Assembly: GCF_000017505.1 (NCBI RefSeq)
Contig: NC_009675.1
Coordinates: 1,550,001 to 1,614,000, forward strand
Length of the DNA: 64,000 bases
Direction: 5' to 3'
Source of the DNA: Anaeromyxobacter sp. Fw109-5
Lineage (GTDB): Bacteria > Myxococcota > Myxococcia > Myxococcales > Anaeromyxobacteraceae
Position 1 is the stretch's first letter. Every line of letters begins with the position of its first letter. A program made the translations under genes and the position numbers. The notes beneath the pieces were generated by a model. It did not search any database and was not told the origin of the DNA. It saw only the letters and a program-made list of their open reading frames with translations. Positions 1 to 8,955 of the stretch are shown here, piece after piece.

Positions 1-671
1 CGGCGTTCGCGCCGGCGGAGGACCCGGAGATCGTGGTGGTGGTGCTGAACGAGCACTCGGGGTTCGGCTCCACGAACGCCGCGCCGACCGCGATGGCGGT
101 CATCCGCAAGTACCTGGAGCTGAAGGCGCAGGACGCCGCGGAGCGGGCCGGCGTCGCGCTCTCGCCGCCCGCGCTCGGGGCTGCCCCGGGCGCGGCCCCG
201 GCGGCGACCGCTCCCGCCCCGGCGGCGGCCGTCGCGGGCCCCGCGGCCCTTCGCGGCGCGAAGCCCGCTCCGACGGGAGCTCCCGCGGCGGCTCCGCCGC
301 CCAGCCGGGGCGCCCAGGTCGTCCCCACGCCGCTCGCCACCTCCGGCGCCGCGGCGGTGGCGCCCGCGGCGATGAAGCCGAAGGCTACGCCGGTCGAGGC
401 GAAGAGCCCGCCGGCCGCGGCGAAGCCGAGCACGCCGGTCGAGGCGAAGCCGAGCACGCCGGCCCCGGCGAAGCCCAGCGCGCCGGTCGCGAAGCCGAGC
501 CCGCCCGTCGAGACGGAGCCGGTCGCCCCGGCCGCCTCGAAGCCGCTCGCGCCGGAGGCCCCGCCGCTCGAGCCCGCTTCGCCGCCGGTCGCCGCTCCGG
601 CGGGCGCGGCCCCGGCGGCTCCCACGCGGTCGCACGGCGAACGACAGGGAGGGAACGACGGTGGCGCCTGA
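1..671 (+). CDS. mrdA: Penicillin-binding protein 2, C-terminal part (cut by window start)
   Basis: The frame is open from position 3, so only the 3' end of the gene lies here. The first ~40 residues (VVVVLNEHSGFGSTNAAPTA and the helix after it) match the end of the transpeptidase domain of PBP2, the peptidoglycan cross-linking partner of RodA in rod-shape elongation; the active-site motifs lie upstream of the window. After about residue 45 comes a ~170-residue low-complexity tail rich in Ala, Pro and Lys with imperfect repeats of the type KPSTPVEA. Such a tail is not part of the usual PBP2 fold and is probably disordered. The stop codon overlaps the rodA start by 11 bp, so the two are very likely co-transcribed and translationally coupled. 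Family call is strong because of the RodA neighbour. Confidence 0.85.
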   Translation, partial: AFAPAEDPEIVVVVLNEHSGFGSTNAAPTAMAVIRKYLELKAQDAAERAGVALSPPALGAAPGAAPAATAPAPAAAVAGPAALRGAKPAPTGAPAAAPPPSRGAQVVPTPLATSGAAAVAPAAMKPKATPVEAKSPPAAAKPSTPVEAKPSTPAPAKPSAPVAKPSPPVETEPVAPAASKPLAPEAPPLEPASPPVAAPAGAAPAAPTRSHGERQGGNDGGA

Positions 672-1782
672 CGTCTCGCTCTCGGCGACGCCGCACCGGC
701 GGCTGTTCGCCCACTTCCCCTGGCACCTCGCGTTCGTCACGCTCGCCATCTCGGCGATCGGCGTGTGGAACCTGGCGTCGGCGTCGCGGAGCGCCCACGC
801 GCCGGTCTGGATCTCCCAGGCCGCGTGGATGGGGCTCGGCGTCCTCGTCGCGCTGTCCCTCACGCTGTTCGATCAGCGCACCTTCCACCGCTTCGCGTGG
901 GTGTTCTACGCGGTGGTGATCGTCCTGCTGGTGCTCGTCTACGTGAAGGGCCGCTACGTGATGGGGGCGCGGCGCTGGCTCACCATCGGACCCGTGAACT
1001 TCCAGCCCTCCGAGCTCGCCAAGCTGTCCGTCGCGCTCGCGCTGGCGAGCTGGTTCCACGGCGACGCCGAGCGGCGCAAGGACGGCTACGGCCTCGTCGG
1101 CCTGCTCATCCCGTTCGCGATCATCCTCGTCCCGGCCGCGCTCGTGCTGAAGCAGCCGGACCTGGGCACCTCGCTCATCGTGATGTCCGTCGGCTTCACG
1201 CAGATCCTGTTCGCGCGGGTCCGCTGGAAGACGCTCGCGCTGCTCGCGGGCGTGGCGGTCGTCTCGGCGGGGCTCCTCTACCCGCACCTGAAGCCGTACC
1301 AGAAGAAGCGGGTGGAGACGTTCCTGAACCCCCAGTCGGACGTGCTCGGCGCGGGCTATCACGCCACGCAGTCGATGATCGCCGTCGGCTCCGGGCAGGC
1401 GCTCGGGAAGGGCTGGGGGCAGGGCACGCAGACGTACCTGTCGTTCCTCCCGGAGCAGCACACCGACTTCATCTTCTCGGTGTGGGCGGAGGAGCACGGG
1501 TTCCTGGGCTGCCTCCTGCTGCTCGCCCTCTACTTCGTGCTGGTCGCGAGCGCGATCGACATCTGCGGCAACGCGCGCGATCGCTTCGGCCACTTCCTCG
1601 CCGCTGGGCTCACCGGGATGCTCTTCTGGCACGTCGCCATCAACATCGGGATGGTGATCGGGCTCCTGCCGGTGGTGGGCGTGACGCTGCCGCTCATGAG
1701 CTACGGCGGCTCGTCCGTCATCGCGATCTACACCGGGATCGGGCTGCTCGCGAACGTCGGGATGCGACGGTTTGTCAATTAG
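661..1782 (+). CDS. rodA: RodA, peptidoglycan glycosyltransferase of the elongasome
   Basis: This 373-residue polytopic membrane protein belongs to the SEDS family (RodA/FtsW/SpoVE), which polymerises lipid II glycan strands and works with a class B PBP. About ten hydrophobic segments are visible. Family hallmarks include the FQPSEL motif near residue 118 and the C-terminal stretch PLMSYGGSSV near residue 343. The loop with GWGQGTQTYLSFLPEQHTDF is also typical of RodA. The GTG start at 661 lies inside the end of the PBP2 gene, the standard mrdA-rodA arrangement. Nothing unusual is seen in length or motifs. Confidence 0.96.
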   Translation: MAPDVSLSATPHRRLFAHFPWHLAFVTLAISAIGVWNLASASRSAHAPVWISQAAWMGLGVLVALSLTLFDQRTFHRFAWVFYAVVIVLLVLVYVKGRYVMGARRWLTIGPVNFQPSELAKLSVALALASWFHGDAERRKDGYGLVGLLIPFAIILVPAALVLKQPDLGTSLIVMSVGFTQILFARVRWKTLALLAGVAVVSAGLLYPHLKPYQKKRVETFLNPQSDVLGAGYHATQSMIAVGSGQALGKGWGQGTQTYLSFLPEQHTDFIFSVWAEEHGFLGCLLLLALYFVLVASAIDICGNARDRFGHFLAAGLTGMLFWHVAINIGMVIGLLPVVGVTLPLMSYGGSSVIAIYTGIGLLANVGMRRFVN

Positions 1783-1784
1783 AC

Positions 1785-1966
1785 GGGGGACTGCGTCCCC
1801 CGCCCCAGCAGCGAAGCTGCTGGGGCCCCACCCCCTGCTCGGCGGGGCCCGTGAACCTGCGCGCCCGCTGGCGCGGGTACGCGCAGGTTCCCCGCCGGGA
1901 GGGGCTTCGCCCCTCCCCGCGCGTTGCGCGGGGCCCCTCCCGCAGGTTCCCCGCGCGTTGCGCGGC
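1785..1966. repeat. Array of perfect hairpins with three-base loops, likely bidirectional terminator or REP-like cluster
   Basis: Between convergent rodA and trxA lie at least five back-to-back palindromes. 1785-1801 has a 7-bp stem with a 3-nt loop. 1802-1826 has an 11-bp perfect stem with loop GAA. 1854-1889 has a 10-bp outer stem enclosing an inner CCCGC/GCGGG stem. 1897-1917 has a 9-bp stem with loop TTC. 1915-1933 has an 8-bp stem with loop GTT, and a second GTT-loop hairpin follows near 1952-1966. The unit GCAGGTTCCCCGC occurs twice (1883 and 1942). There are no T-tracts. The position suggests transcription termination for both genes; the repeated unit suggests a repetitive extragenic palindrome family. 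Confidence 0.7.
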
Positions 1967-2000
1967 CCCTCCGGCAGTGAGGTTCGACCGCGAGACGCGA

Positions 2001-2031
2001 ACGCCCGCGGTCCTCGAGGGGCCGCGGGCGT
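2001..2031 (-). terminator. Possible trxA terminator hairpin
   Basis: A perfect 10-bp inverted repeat (ACGCCCGCGG and its complement) with an 11-nt loop lies about 40 bp after the trxA stop codon. No T-run follows, so it is a stem-only terminator candidate. Confidence 0.4.
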
Positions 2032-2067
2032 CGGAGCTCCAGGGGATCGGGAGCGGGAGGCAGTCCG

Positions 2068-2400
2068 TCAGCCGATCGCCTTCTTCAGGCTCTCCTCCAG
2101 CTTCGCCTTGGGGACGGCGCCGACGATGGTGTCGACCACGCGGCCGCCCTTGAACACGAGGAGGGTGGGGATGGAGCGGATGCCGTACTGCTGCGGGACG
2201 TTCTGGTGCTGGTCCACGTCCATCTTGGCGACCTTGACCTTGCCCTTGTACTGGCTCGCCAGCTCCTCGACCGTGGGGGCGATCGCCTTGCAGGGCCCAC
2301 ACCACACCGCCCAGAAGTCGACGAGGACGGGCACGTCGCTCTTCAGGACCTCCGTCTCGAAGGTGGAGTCCTGCAGGATGACGAGGTCGCTCGAGGCCAT
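2068..2400 (-). CDS. trxA: Thioredoxin
   Basis: This 110-residue protein is a full-length single-domain thioredoxin, a cytoplasmic dithiol reductant for ribonucleotide reductase, peroxiredoxins and other disulfide enzymes. The active site WCGPC is at residues 33-37, followed by the usual cis-Pro segment (SIPTLLVF) and the GA motif near the C-terminus. The ATG at 2400 has a good ribosome site (AAGGAG) about 5 nt upstream. The gene stands alone, convergent with rodA, with its own promoter-like sequence upstream. Confidence 0.97.
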   Translation of the reverse strand: MASSDLVILQDSTFETEVLKSDVPVLVDFWAVWCGPCKAIAPTVEELASQYKGKVKVAKMDVDQHQNVPQQYGIRSIPTLLVFKGGRVVDTIVGAVPKAKLEESLKKAIG

Positions 2401-2434
2401 GTGTTCTCCTTACGCTCCGGTCGGTCGGGCGGTC

Positions 2435-2463
2435 TAATTAGCGGCACACCCCGATCCTGGCAA
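2435..2463 (-). promoter_or_regulatory. Sigma70-like promoter of trxA
   Basis: Reading the minus strand, TTGCCA (2463-2458) is followed by a 17-nt spacer and TAATTA (2440-2435). This gives a ~30-nt leader to the trxA ATG. It is an AT-rich island in a very GC-rich neighbourhood. Confidence 0.6.
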
Positions 2464-2798
2464 GCGCCTCGCGCGCCGTGGTAGGTTTCGCCCCATCGGT
2501 CACCTCCGCGCTCGATGACGCGCCCCGGCGGAGGCCGCGCCGCGATATCCTCTCCGACCATGGCAGGGCTCCACCTCGATCGCCGGGCGCGCCCGGTCCG
2601 CCTTGCCGCTGACCCGTCGAACCGTGCGGAGGGGGGTGCGGCACGATGCCGCTCTCGCCGCGCCGAGCGATCGGACCGGCGCCCGGCGAGCGGGCGGCCG
2701 GGCCGCTCGAAGGGCCGGCAATTGCGGACGTTTCGTGGAAGGAGGAGGGGGCTCCCGCCCGTTTACTCCTCGACGATCTTCGGTATGAGAAGGGACGC
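2464..2798. other. Gene-free stretch between trxA and the heme operon
   Basis: Several short open frames cross this stretch, but none has protein-like composition or a ribosome site. It should hold the promoter of the hemX-hemACD operon. I do not see a convincing hexamer pair. The last 25 bp contain a GAGAAGGG ribosome site for hemX. Confidence 0.5.
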
Positions 2799-3650
2799 AT
2801 GAGCATCGTCATCCTCCGCATCGCCGCCGCCCTCTACGCGGCCGCCGCGGCCGCGTACATCGTGTACTTCGCGCGGCCGCGTCACAAGCGGTCGGCCACC
2901 ATCGGCTTCTGGGTGCTCGCGGCGGCGTTCCTCGTTCACGCGGCGGCGATCGGCGTGGGCTGCAGCGAGTTCGGCGGCGCGGAGTTCTTCGGCCTGCGCG
3001 GCGGCCTCGTCCTGCTCGTGTGGCTGCTCACCGGCGCGTACCTGTTCCTGCAGCGCTACTACAAGCTCCCCACCATCGGCGCGTTCGTCACGCCCCTCGC
3101 CCTGGTCGTGCTCCTGCCCACGCTGTTCGGCACGCCGGGTCACCCGGGCGTCGCGCCGGCCACGGTGCGCCACCCGAGCGTCACCCTCCACATCCTCTCC
3201 GCGGTCGGCGGCGTGGCGCTCTTCGCGATCGCGTTCGGCGTCGCCATCATGTACCTGCTGCAGGAGCGCGAGGTGAAGGGGAAGCGGTTCGGGGCGCTGT
3301 TCTCCCGCCTGCCCTCGCTCGACGCGCTCGATCAGATGATCCAGCGGCTCGTCCGGGCCGGGTTCGTCGTCTACACCGTCGCGCTCGTCGCCGGCACCAT
3401 CACGGCGACCGCGGTCTGGGAGAGCGCCTGGTCGTGGGATCCGCAGCAGGTGATCTCGCTCGGCATCTGGATCCTGTACGGCGCGATGGTGCAGCTCCGC
3501 CACAGCGGCTGGCACGGCCGGCGCTACGCGCTCATGACCCTGGTCGGGTTCGTCATCCTCCTCTCCTCGATGGTCTCGCTGAAGATCGTCCCAGGGGTCA
3601 CGCGCCACGCCGGCGACTACGGCCCGCGCGCGGCGGAGGTCTCGCAGTGA
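2799..3650 (+). CDS. hemX: HemX/CcsA-type cytochrome c assembly membrane protein
   Basis: This 283-residue protein has about eight hydrophobic segments and the tryptophan motif WSWDPQQ near residue 210, the heme-handling signature of the CcsA/CcmC/HemX family. Proteins of this type sit directly upstream of hemA in many bacteria and are linked to heme supply or cytochrome c maturation; in Bacillus HemX lowers glutamyl-tRNA reductase level. The open frame extends upstream, but ATG 2799 is preferred: GAGAAGGG lies just before it and the first transmembrane helix begins at residue 3. The stop overlaps the hemA start (GTGA), indicating coupling. Whether it acts in heme regulation or cytochrome assembly cannot be told from sequence. 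Confidence 0.88.
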
Positions 3651-4969
3651 ACGGGAAGGAGATCTTCCTCGTCGGGCTCTCGCACAAGAGCGCGCCCATC
3701 GAGGTGCGCGAGCGGGTGGCGTTGACGGGCGATCTCCTCAAGGCCGCGCTCTGCGAGCTCAGGGCCGCCGAGAGCGTCGCCGAGGCGTTCGTCGTCTCCA
3801 CCTGCAACCGCGTCGAGGTCTACGTCCAGGCGGACGGGATCGAGCCGGCGCGCCGCTTCTTCACGGAGCGCGCGCCCGACGCGGACGAGCACCTGTACGC
3901 CAAGATCGGCGTCGAGGCGATCCGCCACCTGTTCCGGGTCTCGGCGAGCCTCGACTCGATGGTGGTCGGCGAGCAGCAGATCCTCGGCCAGGTGAAGGAG
4001 GCGTACGGCCTCGCGAGCGCCGCGGAGGCCGCCGGTCCGTTCATGTCGCGCCTCTGCAACCGCGCCTTCGCGACCGCCAAGCGCGTCCGCACCGAGACCG
4101 ACATCGGCCGGGGCGCGACGAGCATGTCGCAGGTCGCGGTGGAGCTCGTCGAGAAGATCTTCGGCGACCTGAAGGGCAGGGCCATCCTGCTCGTCGGCGC
4201 GGGCAAGATGGGGGCGCTCTCGGCGAAGGCGCTCGCCGTGCTCGGCGCGGACCGCATCCTCGTGACGAACCGCTCGCCCGAGCGCGGGCTGGCGCTCGCG
4301 GAGCAGGTCGGCGGCGCCTTCCGCGGCTGGGACGAGCTGCCGCGCCTGCTCGTCGAGGCGGACGTCGTCATCGTCTCCACCGGCGCCCCGACCTACGTGG
4401 TGACGCGCGACCTGGTGCAGCAGGCGATGAAGGCCCGTCGCCGCCGCTCCCTGTGCCTCATCGATCTCGCCGTGCCGCGCAACGTCGACCCCGCGTGCGC
4501 CGATCTCGGCGAGGTCTTCGCCTACGACGTGGACGACATGGAGAAGGTCGTCACGGCGACGCAGGAGGCCCGCCGCGGCGAGGCGCTCCGCGCCGAGGCG
4601 ATCGTCGAGGCGGAGGTGATGGCCTTCGCGAAGGAGCGGGACGCCCGGGCGGCGCTCCCGGTCCTCGCGCAGCTCCGGCGGCACGCGGAGCAGATCGCCC
4701 GGGCGGAGGCGGAGCGGACGCTCTCGCACCTCGGCCCGAAGCTGGACGAGAAGGGCAAGAAGAGCGTGGAGGCGATGGCGCAGGCCATCGTGAACAAGCT
4801 CCTGCACGGTCCCACGGCGCGGCTCAAGGCCGCCGCCGCCACGGGCGACGGCGATCTCCCGGGGGCCGCCGCGGAGCTGTTCGGCATCGACAACGACCCG
4901 GCGCGTCCCGAGGGCGCGCCGGCCCAGCCCGCCGAGGGCCGCGCCGCGGCCTCGTCGGAGCGCAGCTAG
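3647..4969 (+). CDS. hemA: Glutamyl-tRNA reductase
   Basis: HemA reduces glutamate charged on tRNA-Glu to glutamate-1-semialdehyde with NADPH, the first committed step of the C5 heme pathway. The 440-residue protein has the N-terminal catalytic domain with SHKSAP at residues 12-17 and the nucleophile Cys53 in VSTCNR, a Rossmann domain with GAGKMG, and the C-terminal dimerisation helices. A ~35-residue Ala/Pro/Glu-rich tail follows. The start is GTG at 3647, overlapping the hemX stop as GTGA. hemC follows after 13 bp, so the genes form an operon. Confidence 0.97.
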
Positions 4970-4982
4970 GAGAGTTCCGCAG

Positions 4983-5924
4983 ATGATCCGCATCGCGACC
5001 CGCCGCAGCCCGCTCGCCAAGTGGCAGGCGAACCACGTCGCGGACCTCCTCCGGGCGAAGGAGCCCGGCCTCGAGGTCCGCCTGCACGAGCTCGTCACCA
5101 AGGGCGACCGGATCCTCGAGGTCCCGCTCGCGGAGGTCGGCGGCAAGGGCCTCTTCGTGAAGGAGATCGAGGACGCGCTCCTCGCCAGCGACGCGGAGAT
5201 CGCGGTCCACTCGATGAAGGACCTGCCCGCCGAGCTCGCCCCGGGCCTCGCCATCGGCGCGGTGCCGGAGCGCGAGGATCCGCGCGACGCCCTCTGCTCC
5301 CCCCGCTACAAGACGCTCGCCGGGCTTCCGCGTGGTGCGAAGGTCGGGACCTCCAGCCTCCGCCGCGGCGCGCAGCTCAAGGCGCTCCGGCCGGACCTCC
5401 AGCTCGAGATGGTCCGCGGCAACGTCGAGACGCGCCTCCGCAAGGCGTCCGAGGCGCTCGACGCGGTGGTGCTCGCCTACGCGGGGCTCCGCCGCCTCGG
5501 CCTCGCCGAGCACGCGACCTACGTCTTCCCCGCGGAGGAGATGCTCCCCGCCGTCGCCCAGGGGGCGCTCGCCCTCGAGGCGCGCGCCGCCGACGCGCCG
5601 ACGATGGCCCGCCTCGCGGCGCTCGAGCACCCGGAGACGCGCGTCCGCATCGAGGCCGAGCGCGGCTTCCTCGGGCGCATCGAGGGCGGCTGCCAGGTGC
5701 CGATCGCCGGCCACGCGACGGTCCAGGGCGGGCGGGTGTCGATGCGCGCGCTCGTCGCCTCGCTCGACGGGACGCGGGTCATCCGCGGGGAGCGGAGCGG
5801 CCCCGCCGCCGACGCGCGCCAGCTCGGGATCGCCCTCGCCGAGGAGCTCCTCTCGAAGGGCGCCGCCGAGATCCTCCGCGAGTGCGAGGGGAAGGCCCCG
5901 GGCCTCGCGGCCCCCAGGCGCTAG
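4983..5924 (+). CDS. hemC: Porphobilinogen deaminase (hydroxymethylbilane synthase)
   Basis: HemC joins four porphobilinogen molecules into hydroxymethylbilane using a covalently bound dipyrromethane cofactor. The 313-residue length is normal. Visible motifs are the N-terminal IATRRSPLAKWQA, the catalytic-Asp segment HSMKDLP, and the cofactor Cys237 in GGCQVPIAG. A ribosome site (AGGAG) precedes ATG 4983. The gene is third in the hem operon, with hemD 4 bp downstream. Confidence 0.98.
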   Translation: MIRIATRRSPLAKWQANHVADLLRAKEPGLEVRLHELVTKGDRILEVPLAEVGGKGLFVKEIEDALLASDAEIAVHSMKDLPAELAPGLAIGAVPEREDPRDALCSPRYKTLAGLPRGAKVGTSSLRRGAQLKALRPDLQLEMVRGNVETRLRKASEALDAVVLAYAGLRRLGLAEHATYVFPAEEMLPAVAQGALALEARAADAPTMARLAALEHPETRVRIEAERGFLGRIEGGCQVPIAGHATVQGGRVSMRALVASLDGTRVIRGERSGPAADARQLGIALAEELLSKGAAEILRECEGKAPGLAAPRR

Positions 5925-5928
5925 AGCC

Positions 5929-6705
5929 GTGGGCGCCCGGCTCGATCGGCGCACCGTCGTCGTCACCCGCGGGAAGGGAGGCGAGGACACGCTCTCGGCG
6001 CGCCTGCGCGCCCTCGGGGCCGCGGTGCGCGAGGTCCCCTCGATCGCCTTCGCCGATCCCGCCGATCCCGGGCCGCTCGACGCCGCGCTGCGCGCCCTGG
6101 ACCGCTTCGAGTGGGCGGTCTTCACGAGCGCCACCGCCGTGGACCGCACCGTGGCGCGGCTGCGGGCGCTCGGGCTCGACGTCGCGGCGCTCGCGCGGCT
6201 GAGGCTCGCCGCGGTCGGCCCGGCCACGGCCGAGCGGCTCGCGGGCGTGGTGCGCGAGCCGGATCTCGTGCCGGGCGAGGCGAAGGGCGACGCGCTCGCG
6301 CGGGCGCTCGCGCCGCACGTCAGCGGGCGCCCGGTCCTCTTCCCCCGCCCGGCGGAGGGCCGCCCTGAGACGGTGGCCGGGCTCCTCGCCGCCGGCGCCG
6401 ACCTGACCGGGGTCGAGGCGTACCGGACGGTGCCCGCGCCCGCGAGCGACATCGCTCCCCTCGGCGACTGGCTCGCGCGAGGCGAGGTGGACGCCGTCGC
6501 GTTCGCCTCCCCGTCCGCGGTGCGGGCGGTCACGGGGGCTCTGGGCGAGCGGGCGGCGCTCCTGAGGGGGGTGCTCCTCGCCGCCATCGGCCCTACCACC
6601 GCGGAGGCCCTGCGCGAGCAGGGGCTCGAGGCCGGGGTGCAGCCGGAGCGCTACACCGGCGCCGACCTCGCGGAGGCGGTCGCGGTGAGGCTCGGCCCCG
6701 GATAG
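5929..6705 (+). CDS. hemD: Uroporphyrinogen-III synthase
   Basis: HemD cyclises hydroxymethylbilane with inversion of ring D to make uroporphyrinogen III. The protein is 258 residues and shows the poorly conserved bilobed HemD pattern: VVVTR near the N-terminus, FTSATAVDRT in lobe 1, VDAVAFASPSAV and AIGPTTAEAL in lobe 2. The GTG start at 5929 lies 4 bp after the hemC stop. Much longer open frames run through it in the same frame, but they begin inside hemC and are not real starts. It is the last gene of the hem cluster; hemB is far away at 50.5 kb. Confidence 0.94.
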   Translation: MGARLDRRTVVVTRGKGGEDTLSARLRALGAAVREVPSIAFADPADPGPLDAALRALDRFEWAVFTSATAVDRTVARLRALGLDVAALARLRLAAVGPATAERLAGVVREPDLVPGEAKGDALARALAPHVSGRPVLFPRPAEGRPETVAGLLAAGADLTGVEAYRTVPAPASDIAPLGDWLARGEVDAVAFASPSAVRAVTGALGERAALLRGVLLAAIGPTTAEALREQGLEAGVQPERYTGADLAEAVAVRLGPG

Positions 6706-6730
6706 ATTCAGCGGCGAGGACCGGCCAGGC

Positions 6731-7207
6731 ATGACGACGGAGCTGGACATCGCGGAGGGGCTGATCCGGATCCGGGTCCCGCTCGAGCGCTCGGACGGCG
6801 AGGACGGGCCCCCCGACGACTGGGTGTGGGCGGAGCCGCTCGGCGCGAACCGCTACCGCATCGAGAGCTGCCCGTTCTTCGCTTACGGGATCTCCCGAGA
6901 CGACGTCGTCCAGGCGCTCGACGCCGCGGGAGAGGAGGAGCCCCGGCTCGACGACGTGGTGGAGAAGAGCGGGCATCGCACCCTCCGCCTCGCGCTCGAT
7001 CCCGGCGCGGAGCTGTCCGACGGCGGCGTCCAGGCGTTCCTCGAGCGGCTGCTCGAGCACGGGTGCACGCACGAGGCGCTGCGTCCGAAGCTCGTGGCGG
7101 TCGACGTCCCACCGGAGGTGGACGTCGGGCGCGTCGCCGAGGTCCTGCAGGGCCGCGCCGAGGAAGGGCTGCTCGTCTGGGAGTGGGCCGACCCGCGCCC
7201 CTGCTGA
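6731..7207 (+). CDS. DUF4265 domain protein
   Basis: This 158-residue protein carries the DUF4265 pattern: WAEPLGANRYRIESCPFFAYGIS near residues 35-57, followed by a region binding into an alpha/beta fold (RTLRLALDP; LLEHGCTHEAL). The function of the family is not known to me. It has no signal peptide and is acidic. It lies 25 bp after hemD on the same strand and may be transcribed from the hem operon, although no functional link is evident. Confidence 0.75.
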   Translation: MTTELDIAEGLIRIRVPLERSDGEDGPPDDWVWAEPLGANRYRIESCPFFAYGISRDDVVQALDAAGEEEPRLDDVVEKSGHRTLRLALDPGAELSDGGVQAFLERLLEHGCTHEALRPKLVAVDVPPEVDVGRVAEVLQGRAEEGLLVWEWADPRPC

Positions 7208-7239
7208 GCGGCGCCCGCGGGGCGCGATCGAAACCGCCG

Positions 7240-8607
7240 TCAGGATCTCTTCTTCGCGGCCTCGCGCCGCTGCTGCCGCGCCTCCTTCTCGGCGCGGCGG
7301 CGGGCGAGGAAGCCCTGCTTCGCGGCGCGGGGAGCGGCCGGCTCGGGGGGGGCGGCCTGCGCCCCCGGGCGCGCGGGCGCCGCGCGACGGGCAGCGGCGG
7401 TGCCCGGCGCGGCTACCGGCGTGGCGCGGCGCCCCGGCGCGAGCGTCCAGTGGAAGAGCCGCTTCACGACCAGCGTGGCGTAGGCGCCGGGCGGGAGCGT
7501 GAACGCGACGTTCACGCGAAGCCGGCCGCGGTTCAGCTCGTCGGGCTTCGCCTCGCCGACCGCGAGCCGGCCGGGGAACACGAGGAGCGGGCGCTCCTCC
7601 GGCTCGAAGTGGATCTCGGGGGTGCCCGGCACGGAGAGATCCGCGAGCTCCTGGCCCTCACGCCCGAGCACCGAGAGCGCGGCCTTCTCGATCGCCGGAT
7701 CTGAGAAGCGCGTGCCGGGGGCGAGGAGCGGGAACGTCCGGTCGTGGAGCTGACGCGCCTGCGCCGCGTCGAGCTCGCGCGGGAACAGGAGCGAGCCCGC
7801 CTGGTAGCGGATCGACACGAGGCGCGCCATCCCGACCACGTCCTTCAGGAGCTGCTTCACGCCCTCGTTCCACAGCCAGCTCTGGTAGGCGAACACCTGG
7901 AGCGCGCGCCAGCGCGGCTCGGTACGGAGGATGGCTCCGCGGTGATCGGTGGGGTGCGCCTTGAGCCACTTGACCACCGCCTGGTAGCGCTCCGCTCCCG
8001 GGTACGGGTTGCGGCGGTCCCACTCCCCCCAGTGCTCCTTCCAGAACGCCTTCACGCGCGCGTCGCCCGACTGATCGAGATCGCTCGGCCTGGCGAGGAT
8101 GTTCCTCAGCGCGACCTCGAAGTCGCCGCGCATCAGGTCCTTCACGATGAAGCCCTGGCCGTGCTTCAGCGATCCGAAGCGCTGCGAGTCGAAGTAGTTC
8201 ACGACGCCGAGGCGCCGGACCTCCGCGATGGACGCGGTCAGCCGGGCGACGTCGTCCTCGCCGAGGTCGCGCACCGTCACCGCGAAGCGGTTGGAGGTGG
8301 TGTTCGCCGCCGAGAGCGGCTCAGCCGCGCGGCCGAGCGGCTTCAGGCGGAGGTCGGGGTCCTGCAGCTCGATCTCCCGGCCCTGGATCGCGATGAGCTG
8401 GGTGGTGCGTCCCTGCTTGTCCTTGAGGCCGCAGTAGCTCACCGCCGCGCGCGGGATCTTGAACCCGGCGCAGATCCGTTCGACCGCCTCGAACGTGGAG
8501 AGCTTCTGCTTGTCCATCAGGTACACGAAGTGCGCGCCTCGCGGGTCCTCCTCGAAACGCCACGACTCGGTGACCTGGAAGTCCTCCGGCCTCTGCTTGA
8601 GCTTCAT
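7240..8607 (-). CDS. truD: tRNA pseudouridine(13) synthase TruD
   Basis: TruD isomerises uridine 13 of the tRNA D-arm. The 455-residue protein has the catalytic Asp63 in GLKDKQGRTTQ, the NRF signature (TTSNRFAVTVRD, near residue 107), and the inserted TRUD domain in the middle. After about residue 385 comes a ~65-residue Ala/Pro/Arg-rich basic tail ending in KKRS, longer than in enterobacterial TruD (about 350 residues) and possibly an RNA-binding extension. It is a single gene, convergent with the DUF4265 gene. Confidence 0.95.
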   Translation of the reverse strand: MKLKQRPEDFQVTESWRFEEDPRGAHFVYLMDKQKLSTFEAVERICAGFKIPRAAVSYCGLKDKQGRTTQLIAIQGREIELQDPDLRLKPLGRAAEPLSAANTTSNRFAVTVRDLGEDDVARLTASIAEVRRLGVVNYFDSQRFGSLKHGQGFIVKDLMRGDFEVALRNILARPSDLDQSGDARVKAFWKEHWGEWDRRNPYPGAERYQAVVKWLKAHPTDHRGAILRTEPRWRALQVFAYQSWLWNEGVKQLLKDVVGMARLVSIRYQAGSLLFPRELDAAQARQLHDRTFPLLAPGTRFSDPAIEKAALSVLGREGQELADLSVPGTPEIHFEPEERPLLVFPGRLAVGEAKPDELNRGRLRVNVAFTLPPGAYATLVVKRLFHWTLAPGRRATPVAAPGTAAARRAAPARPGAQAAPPEPAAPRAAKQGFLARRRAEKEARQQRREAAKKRS

Positions 8608-8742
8608 CCGCGCTCCCTACCACGCGCCGGGCGGTCGGTGCGCGGGAACTCCTCCGCGCGGGCATCGCGAGGGTGGCGCGGCTCCCCTGGGCGGGTGTAT
8701 GGAGCGCGTCCGTCTTCAGCTAGCCACGCCGCGGAGGTCCGG

Positions 8743-8955
8743 ATGGGCATCGTCGAGCTGCTTGCCGTCCTGTTCGTCGTCCTGCTTTTCTTCGGCGGGA
8801 GTCGCCTGCCCGCGCTGGGCGCGGGCCTCGGCAAGGCCCTGCGCAACCTCAAGGGCGCGGTGCACGGCGACGGCGTGTCGGGGAGCGGCTCGAAGCCCCC
8901 GCCGCGCGAGCTGCCGCCGGGCGGGGAGGGTGGGACCGGGGGCGAAGGGCGCTAG
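8743..8955 (+). CDS. tatA: Twin-arginine translocase subunit TatA/E
   Basis: A 70-residue protein with one N-terminal transmembrane helix (residues 3-19), the conserved FGGSRLPALG hinge and an amphipathic helix with the LGKALRNLKGA pattern, then a Gly/Pro-rich soluble tail. This is the TatA/E pore subunit of the Tat pathway for folded proteins. GGAGGT lies 6 nt upstream of ATG 8743. No tatB or tatC is adjacent. The gene ends directly against the stop of the next, convergent gene. Confidence 0.93.
   Translation: MGIVELLAVLFVVLLFFGGSRLPALGAGLGKALRNLKGAVHGDGVSGSGSKPPPRELPPGGEGGTGGEGR

Noticed and set aside
2464-2798. Short open frames between trxA and hemX on both strands
   Set aside because: They are Arg/Gly/Pro-rich with no ribosome site or family motif, and overlap one another in several frames.
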